A DNA stretch of 15,841 nucleotides from Erythrobacter sp. UBA1916 (GTDB lineage: Bacteria > Pseudomonadota > Alphaproteobacteria > Sphingomonadales > Sphingomonadaceae). Below, piece after piece: positions 5,847-14,039 of this stretch. A model generated the notes under the pieces. The model was not told the DNA's origin. It made no database searches and worked only from the letters and a program-made list of their open reading frames with translations. The position numbers and the translations under genes are program-made. Location: assembly GCA_002337385.1 (NCBI GenBank), contig DDFY01000031.1:468-16308 (forward strand). The letters are read 5' to 3'. Every line of letters starts with the position of its first letter. Positions within the stretch are counted from its first letter, which is position 1.

Positions 5847-8024
5847 ATGTCCGATCTCTTCGATACCGCCACCGCGGCCGAACGCCGCGCGGCCACGCTT
5901 CTCGTCGACCGTCTCCGCTCCAGCGACCCGATCACGAGGGCGGACCTCAATGCGGCCATGGTCGAGGGCTATGGCGGGACGGACGCCGACGGGCTCTGGA
6001 CGCAGCGCGACAGCTTCGAGATTCTGGAGCACGCGCTTGCCCATCACCTCCAGTTCGGGCCCTATCCCCTGCGCTCGCTCGATGACGTTGCGTCCGCCTG
6101 CGATCTGCTCGACCGGCTGCCGACGCAGACCGTGCGCAGCGAGGACCAGATCGAATGGCAGCAATTCTCGACGCCCGTCGATCTCGCTGCCGTCGCGGTT
6201 CTGCTCGCCAATATCCAGAACGATGACGTCATCCTCGAGCCGAGCGCGGGCAACGGACTCCTCGTGGCACATTGCCGAGGCTTCGCCGCCCTGCAGCTCA
6301 ACGAATACGCACCGGCTCGCCGCGCGCGCCTAGCCGACGTTTTCCCCGACGCGGTAGTCACCGGCCACGACGGTGCGACGATCAATTCGAGCCTGGCCGC
6401 GGCACCGCGTCCCAGCCTGATCCTCATGAACCCGCCTTTCTCGCGCTCGGTGGGGCTCGGCGCCGACGCCCATGCCGCCGTGCGTCACCTTCAGGCAGCG
6501 CTTCGCCGGCTGCGCACTGGTGGGCGGCTGGTCGCCATCATGCCTGACTGGTTCGGACCCAATGCGCGCATGCGTGACCTCTTCGAGACCACGCTGCGCG
6601 ATGTGACCGTGCGGACCTTGGTGCGGCTCGAGAAATGCTATCTGAAGCACGGCACCAGCATCGCGGTCCGGCTCTTCGTCATCGACAAGGTTCCCGGGAC
6701 AACCATCCCCGCGACAATCCAGCGCACCTCGATCCGCGAACTCATCGGCGCGCTCTCGATCCATGAACGCGGGATGCTCGGCACCGCGGCCGCGCCCGCC
6801 CCGAAGCGATCGAGCAGTCCCTCGCTGTTCCGCGCCATGAAGAGCAATCGCGCGCAGCCACGGCCCTATCACGCTCCCGTGCGCAACAATGTGCTGCCGG
6901 TCGACTACATGTCGCTCGACACGCCCGCGCCGCTGCTCGACCAGGTCGGCGTCTATCTTCCCTATCGCCCGAGCCGCATCACCTTCGACGCCGCCGGCGA
7001 ACATCCGACCGCGCTTGTCGAATCGGTCGCGATGGGCTCGATCGCCGCCCCGATCCCAGCTTACATCCCGAGGCTTCCCGAGCGGACCGTCTCCGAGCGC
7101 CTGCTATCGGCTTCGCAGCTCGAGACTGTCGTCTATGCCGGCCATGCCTGGGACCAGTTCCTGCCGGGCAAGTTCAGGCCCGCCAAGGAGGGCGTCGGTC
7201 TCGAGGAAGCGAACGACGGACGCGCCTACCGCATGGGCTATTTCCTCGGCGACGGCACCGGGGCGGGGAAGGGCAGGCAGGTCGCGGCCTGCATCCTCGA
7301 CAGCTGGCTTGCGGGTCGGCGCCGCAACATCTGGATCTCCAAGAACGAGGCGCTGCTCGAAGACGCCCGCCGCGACTGGACTGCGCTCGGCGGCCTTGCG
7401 GCCGATATCCAGCCTCTCGCCAACTGGAAGATCGATCAGGCGATCCCGCTCGAACAGGGCGTGCTTTTCGTCACCTATCCCACCCTTCGTTCGGCACGCG
7501 GCGACCATAGCCGTCTGCAGCAGATCATCGACTGGGCAGGCGACGACTTCGAAGGCGTGATCGGTTTCGACGAGGCCCATGAAATGGGCGGTGTCGCGGG
7601 AGGCGAGGGCGCGCTCGGCAAGAAGGAGGGCTCGCAGCAGGGCATCAGCGGCGTGCTGCTCCAGAACCACCTGCCCGAGGCACGCGTGCTCTATGCCTCG
7701 GCGACCGGCGCTTCCGACGTCAACAATCTTGCCTATGCCGTGCGGCTCGGCCTTTGGGGACCCGAAACGGCGTTCAGCAACCGCGAGCAGTTCATCCAGG
7801 GCATACGCAAGGGCGGCATCGCGGCGATGGAACTGGTGGCCCGCGATTTGAAGGCGCTCGGCCTCTACACGTCCCGCGCGCTCAGCTTCGCCGGCGTCGA
7901 ATATGACATCCTGCGCCATGAGCTGACCCGCGAACAGATCGCGATCTACGACGCCTATGCCGATGCCTGGGGAATCTTTTATGCGCAGCTGCGCATAAGA
8001 TGGATTATCACGAGGTCGCGATAA
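5847..8024 (+). pseudogene. Methyltransferase/strawberry-notch helicase, N-terminal half, truncated by RIT element
   Basis: The 725-codon remnant of a much larger protein. Residues 100-280 form an N6-adenine-type methyltransferase-like domain: SAM motif ILEPSAGNG (129-137) and catalytic-type NPPF (195-198). Residues about 360-700 match the strawberry-notch SF2 helicase N-terminal lobe: Walker A GDGTGAGKGR (468-477), DEAH (575-578) and motif III SAT (618-620). The second RecA lobe is missing. Native sequence ends at about WGI (708-710). The last 15 residues (FYAQLRIRWIITRSR) come from the mobile element, and the stop lies in its terminal repeat. GGAG (5835-5838) supports the ATG at 5847. Intact relatives on plasmids are large single polypeptides often near toprim genes; their role is unproven. 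Helicase activity should be lost; the methyltransferase part might still fold. Confidence 0.85.
7971..8002 (+). repeat. 32-bp direct repeat at left element boundary, with palindromic core
   Basis: A 32-bp sequence beginning GGAATCTT and ending AAGATG is found here and at 11804-11835 in the same orientation. Its core (7979-7998) is the perfect 20-bp palindrome TTATGCGCAGCTGCGCATAA. The first bases belong to the helicase codons W-G-I; the rest appears to belong to the element or its attachment site. Confidence 0.85.
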
Positions 8025-8040
8025 TGTGAAGGAACGCGGC
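8005..8040 (+). repeat. Left terminal inverted repeat of RIT-like element
   Basis: The 36 bases match the reverse complement of 11768-11803 at 32 positions. The outer half TTATCACGAGGTCGCGATAA is itself nearly palindromic. The inner half begins ATAATGTGAAGG. The repeat supplies the TAA stop (8022-8024) of the truncated helicase frame. Confidence 0.85.
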
Positions 8041-8086
8041 AGCGACGTGGATTCTCCTAATGCGGGGCGATGTTGCTGCGCATTAT
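8021..8086. repeat. Subterminal inverted motif pair, left end
   Basis: ATAATGTGAAG (8021-8031) faces a reversed copy of ATAATGCGCAG (the plus strand reads CTGCGCATTAT, 8076-8086). The same kind of pair occurs at the right end (11721-11787). Each end therefore carries two opposed copies of ATAATGYGMAG, as expected for two recombinase-binding arms. The pair lies before the first recombinase gene and may overlap its promoter. Confidence 0.6.
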
Positions 8087-8133
8087 TTTGATTGCGAACC
8101 TCGGCGGTCTCTGGACCAGCTGAGGATAAAAGC

Positions 8134-9366
8134 ATGTTGAAATTGCACGACGAGTTGATCGCCGAACTCTCGAATTTGCTCACGACGCAGAATTATAACC
8201 CGGTGGTCGTAGCGAACCATCGCCTGTACGCCCGCGCGTTTCTCGATTATCTGGCCGAGTGCGGCGTGCAGGTGGAAACTGTGACGCTGGCGCAGGTCGA
8301 TCAGTATCTTGCCTATGCAGTTCAGGATTTCGAAGCCCAGTACGGGCGGCCTCCCTGTGCGCGCTGGCAGATGTTGCCCCGCACATCGATCAACAAACTG
8401 CTCCGGCTTGCCCAAGGCAAATGGCCGCCCGAGCCAGAGATGACCGAACCGGAAACCGCGTATCGGCAGGCGATCTGCTGCGAATACGAGGCATGGCTGC
8501 GCGACGAGCGCGGTCTGGCAAGCGCTTCCATCTCGGCGCTTCTGTGGGAGGCACGGAACTTCCTGCGATGGCAGTTCGAACGGGGCGGGGCCGCCAGCCT
8601 CGACACCTTGAGCATCGGGGAGGTCGATCTCTACATGGACATGCGCGCCCCTGGATTACGGCGCAAATCATTGGCCGATGTCGCTGAGCGGCTCCGGTCG
8701 GTGGTGCGGTATCTGCATCGGACGAGGCGCATCCCGATGGATCTCACGCCGCACATCATCGGCCCCATGCTCTACGCCTATGAAGACGTGCCCTCGACGC
8801 TGGACAGGCGCCAAATCGCCGCGGTGCTGGCGGCGACGAAGAAGGATGGATCGCCGCGGGGACTGCGCGATTTTGCGGTACTTCAACTGCTTGCCACATA
8901 TGGGTTGCGCGAAGGTGAGATCTGTCGCCTTCGGCTTGAAGACGTGAACTGGCGCGGAGAAGCCCTGCGTATCCGTCACACCAAGACCAATGCGTACTCC
9001 TACTTGCCGCTATTGGCGCCCGTTGGTGAGGCGCTCCTCGACTATCTGCGTAATGGGCGCCCCCAGGTTGAGGGGCGGGAAATCTTCATCCGGTCCTGCG
9101 CGCCCTATATCGCAATGACAAACCTGTATGGCATGATCCGCGGGCGGTTGTCAGCCGCTGGCGTCGAGCCGCCGGGAAAGCGAGGAGCGCATGTCTTTCG
9201 CCACGCGCGGGCGGTCGAAATGCTGCGGGCGTCGGTCCCGCAAAAGATCATCGGCGACGTGCTCGGACATCGATCCACCGAATCCACCAACGCCTATCTC
9301 AAGCTGGCGACAGATGATCTCCGAGCCGTGGCGCTCGACGTGCCCGGATCGGAGGTGCTGCCATGA
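8134..9366 (+). CDS. ritA: Tyrosine recombinase, first gene of RIT trio
   Basis: A 410-residue site-specific recombinase. The catalytic set of the tyrosine recombinase family is complete: Arg259 (YGLREGE), Lys284 (HTKTN), His353-x-x-Arg356 (HVFRH), His379 (GHRS) and nucleophile Tyr388 (NAYLK). The N-terminal 220 residues contain core-binding helices and are longer than in XerC/D. ATG 8134 is chosen because GAGG (8122-8125) precedes it at normal spacing; a TTG at 8092 would add 14 weak residues from the element's end region. The stop overlaps the start of the second gene by 4 bp, so translation is probably coupled. The symbol follows the RIT naming scheme and refers to position in the trio. 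Confidence 0.88.
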   Translation: MLKLHDELIAELSNLLTTQNYNPVVVANHRLYARAFLDYLAECGVQVETVTLAQVDQYLAYAVQDFEAQYGRPPCARWQMLPRTSINKLLRLAQGKWPPEPEMTEPETAYRQAICCEYEAWLRDERGLASASISALLWEARNFLRWQFERGGAASLDTLSIGEVDLYMDMRAPGLRRKSLADVAERLRSVVRYLHRTRRIPMDLTPHIIGPMLYAYEDVPSTLDRRQIAAVLAATKKDGSPRGLRDFAVLQLLATYGLREGEICRLRLEDVNWRGEALRIRHTKTNAYSYLPLLAPVGEALLDYLRNGRPQVEGREIFIRSCAPYIAMTNLYGMIRGRLSAAGVEPPGKRGAHVFRHARAVEMLRASVPQKIIGDVLGHRSTESTNAYLKLATDDLRAVALDVPGSEVLP

Positions 9367-10718
9367 GCGCCTGGCACGATCCCGATCGCACGGTCATCGA
9401 CGCCTTCCTGGAAAAATCGCAGTTCCGGCAGGGAAGCAGGCCGACTTATCGCTGGTTCCTTCGCAGCTTCGAGAATGTAGCCCAGCGTCATCCGGCGGTC
9501 GACCGGCAGATGCTCGAAGTCTGGCTGAAGGAAATGGAAAAACGTTGGCGAATGCCGACGCTGCTCAACCAGGTCTGCATTGTCGATCGCTTCCTCGACC
9601 ACCTCGTCGAAATCGGGCTGATCGCAGATAATCCCGTTGCCGTGCTTCGCCGTCAATACAACGTCAAACAAAGCAAGCCGATCTGGCGAGCGCTGGCTTC
9701 CGCAAATCCCGACGGAGCCCTGGCCGCATTGCGACGCCCCGCGCCCTTCGGCAGCTGGCTGGGGGACTTCATGCGTGAGCATGTCGCGTTGATGCGGAGC
9801 CGGGGGTATCAGTATGAGACTCAGGCTCACTGGTTATTGCGGTTCGATCGGTTCCTCCAGGCGACCCCGGAACTGACAGGGGCATCGCTTGAGACGATGC
9901 TGGCGCGCTGGGCAACTGCCAAGCTGACCCGCAATCACGCGGCTGAATGCCAGAAGCTCGGGCGCCTCCTGACTAAGGCGCGGTATCGCCTTGATCCCAG
10001 CATCCCACCGAAACGCTTCAACGCCCGTCCCGAGCGGGAAGTGGCACGAGAGCATCGACGACCGCACATCTTCAGCCCGGCCGACGTTCGGCAGATGCTC
10101 GACGTTGCCCGCTCCTATCCGTCGCCGGACGCGCCGCTGCGGCCGATGGTTCTCTACACCATGGTGGTTCTGGCCTATTGTGCCGGACTGCGCCGTAGTG
10201 AACTCGCCGGGCTCGATCTGGGTGACGTCGATCTTCAATCAGACACGATCACAGTGCGGGAAACGAAGTTCTACAAGACCAGGATATTGCCGCTAACCGG
10301 CAGCGTCATGGCCGAATTACGGGCCTATATCGATGCAAGGCGGCGCGCTGGCGCCCCACAGGATCCTCGGTCCGGGCTCTTCTGGCACGAGCACTTCAAT
10401 GATCGCTATACCCCGGTGACGGTCTCAACGATGATCACCAACGTCATGCGCCGTGCCGGGTTCAAGGCCCCGACCGGGCGGACAGGGCCGCGTGTTCATG
10501 ACCTGCGCCACTCGATGGTCGTGAACCGGATCCTTCAATGGTATCGATCCGGCGTCAATCCGCAGGACAAACTGCGCTTCCTCTCCACCTACATGGGCCA
10601 CCGGGACATCAACTCCACGCTGGTCTACATCACCGTCACGCAGGACCTGCTGCAGGAAGCAAGCGAGCGGTTCCGGACCGTCGGCGCCCGATGCCTCACG
10701 ATGGAGGCGCGGTCATGA
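9363..10718 (+). CDS. ritB: Tyrosine recombinase, second gene of RIT trio
   Basis: A 451-residue tyrosine recombinase, the largest of the three. Catalytic residues visible: Arg277 (AGLRRSE), Lys302 or Lys305 (RETKFYKTR), His379-x-x-Arg382 (HDLRH), His413 (MGHRD) and Tyr422 (TLVYI). Two stretches of N-terminal helices (about 10-100 and 135-210) precede the catalytic domain. This gives an extended SAM-like/core-binding region beyond that of ordinary integrases. GGAGGTG (9351-9357) lies 5 bp ahead of the ATG at 9363. It overlaps both neighbours by 4 bp (ATGA), making a single translationally coupled unit. All three trio members are thought to be needed for RIT movement, but that is inferred from the conserved arrangement. 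Confidence 0.88.
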   Translation: MSAWHDPDRTVIDAFLEKSQFRQGSRPTYRWFLRSFENVAQRHPAVDRQMLEVWLKEMEKRWRMPTLLNQVCIVDRFLDHLVEIGLIADNPVAVLRRQYNVKQSKPIWRALASANPDGALAALRRPAPFGSWLGDFMREHVALMRSRGYQYETQAHWLLRFDRFLQATPELTGASLETMLARWATAKLTRNHAAECQKLGRLLTKARYRLDPSIPPKRFNARPEREVAREHRRPHIFSPADVRQMLDVARSYPSPDAPLRPMVLYTMVVLAYCAGLRRSELAGLDLGDVDLQSDTITVRETKFYKTRILPLTGSVMAELRAYIDARRRAGAPQDPRSGLFWHEHFNDRYTPVTVSTMITNVMRRAGFKAPTGRTGPRVHDLRHSMVVNRILQWYRSGVNPQDKLRFLSTYMGHRDINSTLVYITVTQDLLQEASERFRTVGARCLTMEARS

Positions 10719-11719
10719 CGAAGGGCAATCTCTTCCCCGCATTGTTGCGGGCGTTCTTTCAGGAATGGTTGGCTGAGCAACGCAGTGCATCTGTCCATAC
10801 GATCCGGTCTTACCGCGACACCTGGCGGTTGTTGCTTCGGTTCATCGCGGAGCGAAAGGGCGGCGGGGTCGCGCGGATCATGCTGGCCGACGTCTCGGCC
10901 GGAGAGGTTCGCGCGTTCCTCCACCACACCGAGCATGGGCGCAGGGGCACGATCGGTACACGCAACTGCCGGCTCGCCGCGATCCGCAGCTTCTTCAGCT
11001 TCGTGGCTGACAAGGATCCCGAATACATCGCGCAATGCGCCGAGGTCCTGACCGTCCCGCTCAAGCGGGAGCCTACCGTTGCACCCTGCTATCTCGAGCC
11101 GGAGGAGGTCGAAGCGATCCTTGCTCAGCCCGACCGGTCGACAATCGAGGGAATGCGCGACCACGTGCTACTCTCGTTCCTATATAACAGCGGCGCGCGC
11201 ATCCAGGAGGCCCTCGACCTCTGTCCCGAGGCGATCCGGTTCGACGCACCGAACTTCGTGCGTCTTTACGGCAAGGGTCGCAAGGAACGTATCTGTCCAC
11301 TCTGGCCGGAAACCGTGACGTTGCTCAGGAAGTTGTTGGAACGTCACCCGCGCGCGCCAGATCAGCGGATCTTCGTCAATCGATATGGTGAGCCGCTGGG
11401 CGCCTCGGGAGTGCGGTTCAAACTCGCCTCCTATGTAGGAAAGGCGTCAGAAACCGTGCCGTCGCTTCGGTCCAAAAATGTGACGCCGCACAGCTTCCGG
11501 CACGCGACTGCCGTTCACCTTGTCGCTGCCGGGGTCGACATCACCGTCATCCGCAGTTGGCTGGGACACGTCAGCCTCGATACGACCAACCACTACGCAC
11601 AGGCCAATCTGGAGACCAAACGAAAGGCGCTCGAGCAGGTAGGGGCGCCGGCGGCGAGCAACGTGCCACCTTCGTGGAAACGAGAAGCCAGCCTGATGGA
11701 GTGGCTCGATGCCTTGTGA
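10715..11719 (+). CDS. ritC: Tyrosine recombinase, third gene of RIT trio
   Basis: A 334-residue tyrosine recombinase close to XerC/XerD in size. It has an N-terminal SAM-like domain (about 5-105, with SVHTIRSYRDTWRLLLRF) and a C-terminal catalytic domain. Catalytic residues: Arg162 (NSGARIQE), Lys187 or Lys190 (GKGRKER), His259-x-x-Arg262 (HSFRH), His285 (LGHVS) and Tyr294 (TNHYAQ). ATG 10715 is chosen because it overlaps the upstream stop as ATGA and has GGAGG at 10703-10707; the frame is open further upstream only as a shadow of the second gene. It ends 2 bp before the right subterminal repeat (11721), leaving no room for cargo. The gene appears intact. Confidence 0.88.
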   Translation: MTKGNLFPALLRAFFQEWLAEQRSASVHTIRSYRDTWRLLLRFIAERKGGGVARIMLADVSAGEVRAFLHHTEHGRRGTIGTRNCRLAAIRSFFSFVADKDPEYIAQCAEVLTVPLKREPTVAPCYLEPEEVEAILAQPDRSTIEGMRDHVLLSFLYNSGARIQEALDLCPEAIRFDAPNFVRLYGKGRKERICPLWPETVTLLRKLLERHPRAPDQRIFVNRYGEPLGASGVRFKLASYVGKASETVPSLRSKNVTPHSFRHATAVHLVAAGVDITVIRSWLGHVSLDTTNHYAQANLETKRKALEQVGAPAASNVPPSWKREASLMEWLDAL

Positions 11720-11720
11720 A

Positions 11721-11787
11721 ATAATGTGAAGGACGTGGCGAAATGCTCAGCAGCTTTGCGGGCCTTCGCCACGTTCCTGCGCATTAT
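11721..11787. repeat. Subterminal inverted motif pair, right end
   Basis: ATAATGTGAAGGACGTGGCG (11721-11740) faces a reversed copy on the plus strand, CGCCACGTTCCTGCGCATTAT starting at 11767, with one inserted base and two substitutions. The 26-bp centre is unpaired. The structure could bind recombinases and could also form a terminator-like hairpin behind the third recombinase gene, although no T-tract follows. Confidence 0.65.
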
Positions 11788-11803
11788 CGCGACCTCGCGA
11801 TAA
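11768..11803 (-). repeat. Right terminal inverted repeat of RIT-like element
   Basis: This is the reverse complement of the left repeat (8005-8040) with four mismatches. Read on the minus strand it begins TTATCGCGAGGTCGCGATAA, close to a perfect palindrome. It supplies the TAA stop (11786-11784) for the second truncated helicase. Confidence 0.85.
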
Positions 11804-13964
11804 GGAATCTTTTATGCGCAGCTGCGCATAAGATGCCCCAGGCATTGGCGTAAGTGTCGTAGATCTCGATCTGCGCGGGCGTCAGTTCGTGCCGCAGGAT
11901 CTCATATTCGACACCGGCGAAGCTCAGCGCTCGCGCCATGTAGAGCCCAGTCGCCTTGAGATCGCGTGCGACCAATTCCATGGCGGCGATCCCGCCCTGG
12001 CGAATGCTGGAGATGAATTGCTCGCGATTGGCGAACGCCGTCTCCGGTCCCCAGAGCCCGAGCCGCACGGCATAGGCAAGGTTGTTGACCTCGGACGCCC
12101 CCGTCGCAGAGGCGTAGAGGATCCGCGCGGCGGGCAGATGGTTCTGGAGCCGAACGCCGCTGATGCCCTGTTGCGATCCCTCCTTGGCTCCGAGTGCGCC
12201 CTCGCCTCCTGCGACACCGCCCATCTCGTGCGCTTCGTCGAAGGCGATGACGCCGTCGAAATCGGCGCCGGCCCAGTCGATGATCTGCTTCAGCCGGCTA
12301 TGTTCCCCGCGCATCGATCGAAGGGTCGGATAGGTGACCAGAAGGACGCCCTGGTCAAGCCTGATGGGTTCGTCGATCTTCCAGTTCGATATGGGCTGAA
12401 TGTCACCGGCGAGCCCGCCGAGGGCCGTCCAATCACGGCGAGCATCTTCGAGGAGGGGCGCGTTCTTGGTGACCCAGATATTGCGACGCCGCCCCTGAAG
12501 CCAGTTGTCAAGAATGGCGGCCGCGATTTGGCGACCCTTGCCTGCCCCGGTTCCGTCCCCGAGGAAGAAACCCTTTCGGTAGCCGCGGCCCTCCTCCGAG
12601 ATAACGAGGCCGACACCATCCTTGTCCGGTGCGAAGCGCCCAGGGATCGTCTGAGCCCAGGCATGGCCGGCGTAAACGACGGTTTCGAGCTGGGAGGCCG
12701 AGAGCAAACGCTCTGTGACAGTCCGCTCCGGCAGCGAAGGGACGTAATCGGGGATCGGCGCTGGGATTGATCCCATGGCAACGGATTCGACGAGCGCAGT
12801 CGGGTGTTCGCCGGCTTTGTCGAAAACCAGGCGGCTTGGCCGATAGGGCAGATAGACGCCGGTCTGTTCGAGCAGCGGCGCCGGGGTTTCGAGCCTGGTG
12901 TAAGCAACCGGCAAGACATGGTTGCGCACGGCAGCGTGAAAGGCCCGGGGCATGGGCTTGGCGCTTTTGACCGCTCTGAAGAGCGAGATGCCTCCGCCCC
13001 GCTTCGGCGCGGGTGCCGGCTGATCTGCGACAAGGGACAGGCGAGGTGTCACGGTGAGAACGTCGAGCAGTTCCGCGATTGATCCACCCTGGATGACTTC
13101 TGGTGCGAGCCTGCCGGCGACCTTGTCGATGACGAAGATTCGCACGTCGATAGACGTGCCGTGTTTGAGATAGCAGCCTTCAAGTCGAACAGAGGCTTGC
13201 ACTGTCGATCCGCGAAGGACGGTCTCGTAGTGGTCGCGCATTCGGGTGGTCGGTCCGAACCAGTCGGGCATGATGGCAACGAGGCGGCCCCCAGTCTGCA
13301 ATCGGCGAAGTGCAGCCTGAAGATGCCGAACGGCCGCAAGATCATCGACGCCGCGGCCGAGCGACCGCGAAAACGGCGGATTCATGAGGATCAGGGAAGG
13401 ACGCGGTGCGTCGCCAAGAGCAGCATCAAGAATCGCCCCATCATGGCCGGTGATCGTTGCGCCGGGGAAAACGCCGTGCAGGCGATCGCGGCGGATCGGA
13501 TCGAGCTCGTTGAGATGCAGCGATCGATGAGCCCCAAGCTGTGCAACGAGCAAACCGTTGCCGGCGCTGGGCTCGAGAATGACGTCATCCTGCCGGACAT
13601 CTGCGAGCAGAATCGCGACGGCCGCAATGTCGACAGGAGTCGAGAATTGCTGCCATTCGATCTGGTCTTCGCTCCGCACGGTCTGAGTGGGGAGGCGCTG
13701 CGCGAGGTCAATCCGCGCGGCGACATCGGCGAGGCTGGCCAGAGGCGCCAATGATCCACGGAGATGAAGGGCGAGTGCGTGCTCTAGCACCTCGAAGCTT
13801 GAGCGCTGCGTCCAGCGTCCTTCGGCATCGGTTCCGCCGAACGCCTGCACCATCGCCCGATTGAGATGTTGACGGGTGACCGGCTCGCCTGACGCCAGTT
13901 GGGATAGAAGGATGTGCGCAGCGGCACGGTCGCCGCGCTCGGCGGTCTGAAAAAGGTCGGTCAT
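11784..13964 (-). pseudogene. Second methyltransferase/strawberry-notch helicase N-terminal half, truncated
   Basis: The 726-codon homologue of the remnant at 5847-8024, in the opposite orientation. The same motifs sit at nearly the same residues: EPSAGNG (131-137), NPPF (195-198), Walker A GDGTGAGKGR (469-478), DEAH (576-579) and a SAT motif. The native part ends at the same W-G-I codons. The last 15 residues (LCAAAHKRFLIARSR) are read from the palindrome and terminal repeat. By eye the two proteins are well conserved but clearly different throughout (for example residues 4-50 and 300-345), so they are old paralogues or homologues from two replicons, not a recent duplication. AGGAG upstream supports ATG 13964; 14 further upstream codons are in frame but unlikely. 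No second helicase lobe is present, so it should not be an active helicase. Confidence 0.85.
11804..11835 (+). repeat. 32-bp direct repeat at right element boundary, with palindromic core
   Basis: Identical over 32 bp to 7971-8002 and in the same orientation, with the 20-bp palindrome at 11812-11831. Here the last bases (GATG) belong to the helicase gene and the first bases join the terminal repeat, the reverse of the left side. Confidence 0.85.
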
Positions 13965-14039
13965 TTGGGAATCTCCTGCGCGGCTGCATCTGTCGCAGCG
14001 ACACACCCTCGATCCCCCTCCCCTCTCTCCGCCCCGGGA

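Larger units (their letters stand above)
7979..11831 (+). mobile_element. RIT-like element (three tyrosine recombinases in trio)
   Basis: The element contains three overlapping tyrosine recombinase genes in one direction, flanked by imperfect terminal inverted repeats (8005-8040 and 11768-11803, 32 of 36 bases matching). Outside each is a perfect 20-bp palindrome. This matches the described RIT (recombinase in trio) elements of proteobacteria, which consist of three such genes and inverted ends with no other cargo. The exact borders cannot be fixed from this window, because the palindromes may be target or element. Both sides are N-terminal halves of homologous helicase genes broken at the same codon, so no simple empty site can be reconstructed here. 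Confidence 0.85.

Noticed and set aside
7104..8183. Minus-strand 359-codon ORF
   Set aside because: Antisense shadow of the helicase gene in GC-rich DNA; it also crosses the element border, which a real gene would not.
8134..11719. Tn554-type transposon
   Set aside because: Tn554 has two tyrosine recombinases plus a small non-recombinase TnpC. Here all three genes have the full R-K-HxxR-H-Y set, which fits RIT elements.
11889..12770. Plus-strand 293-codon ORF
   Set aside because: Antisense shadow of the second helicase copy, mirroring the shadow in the first copy.
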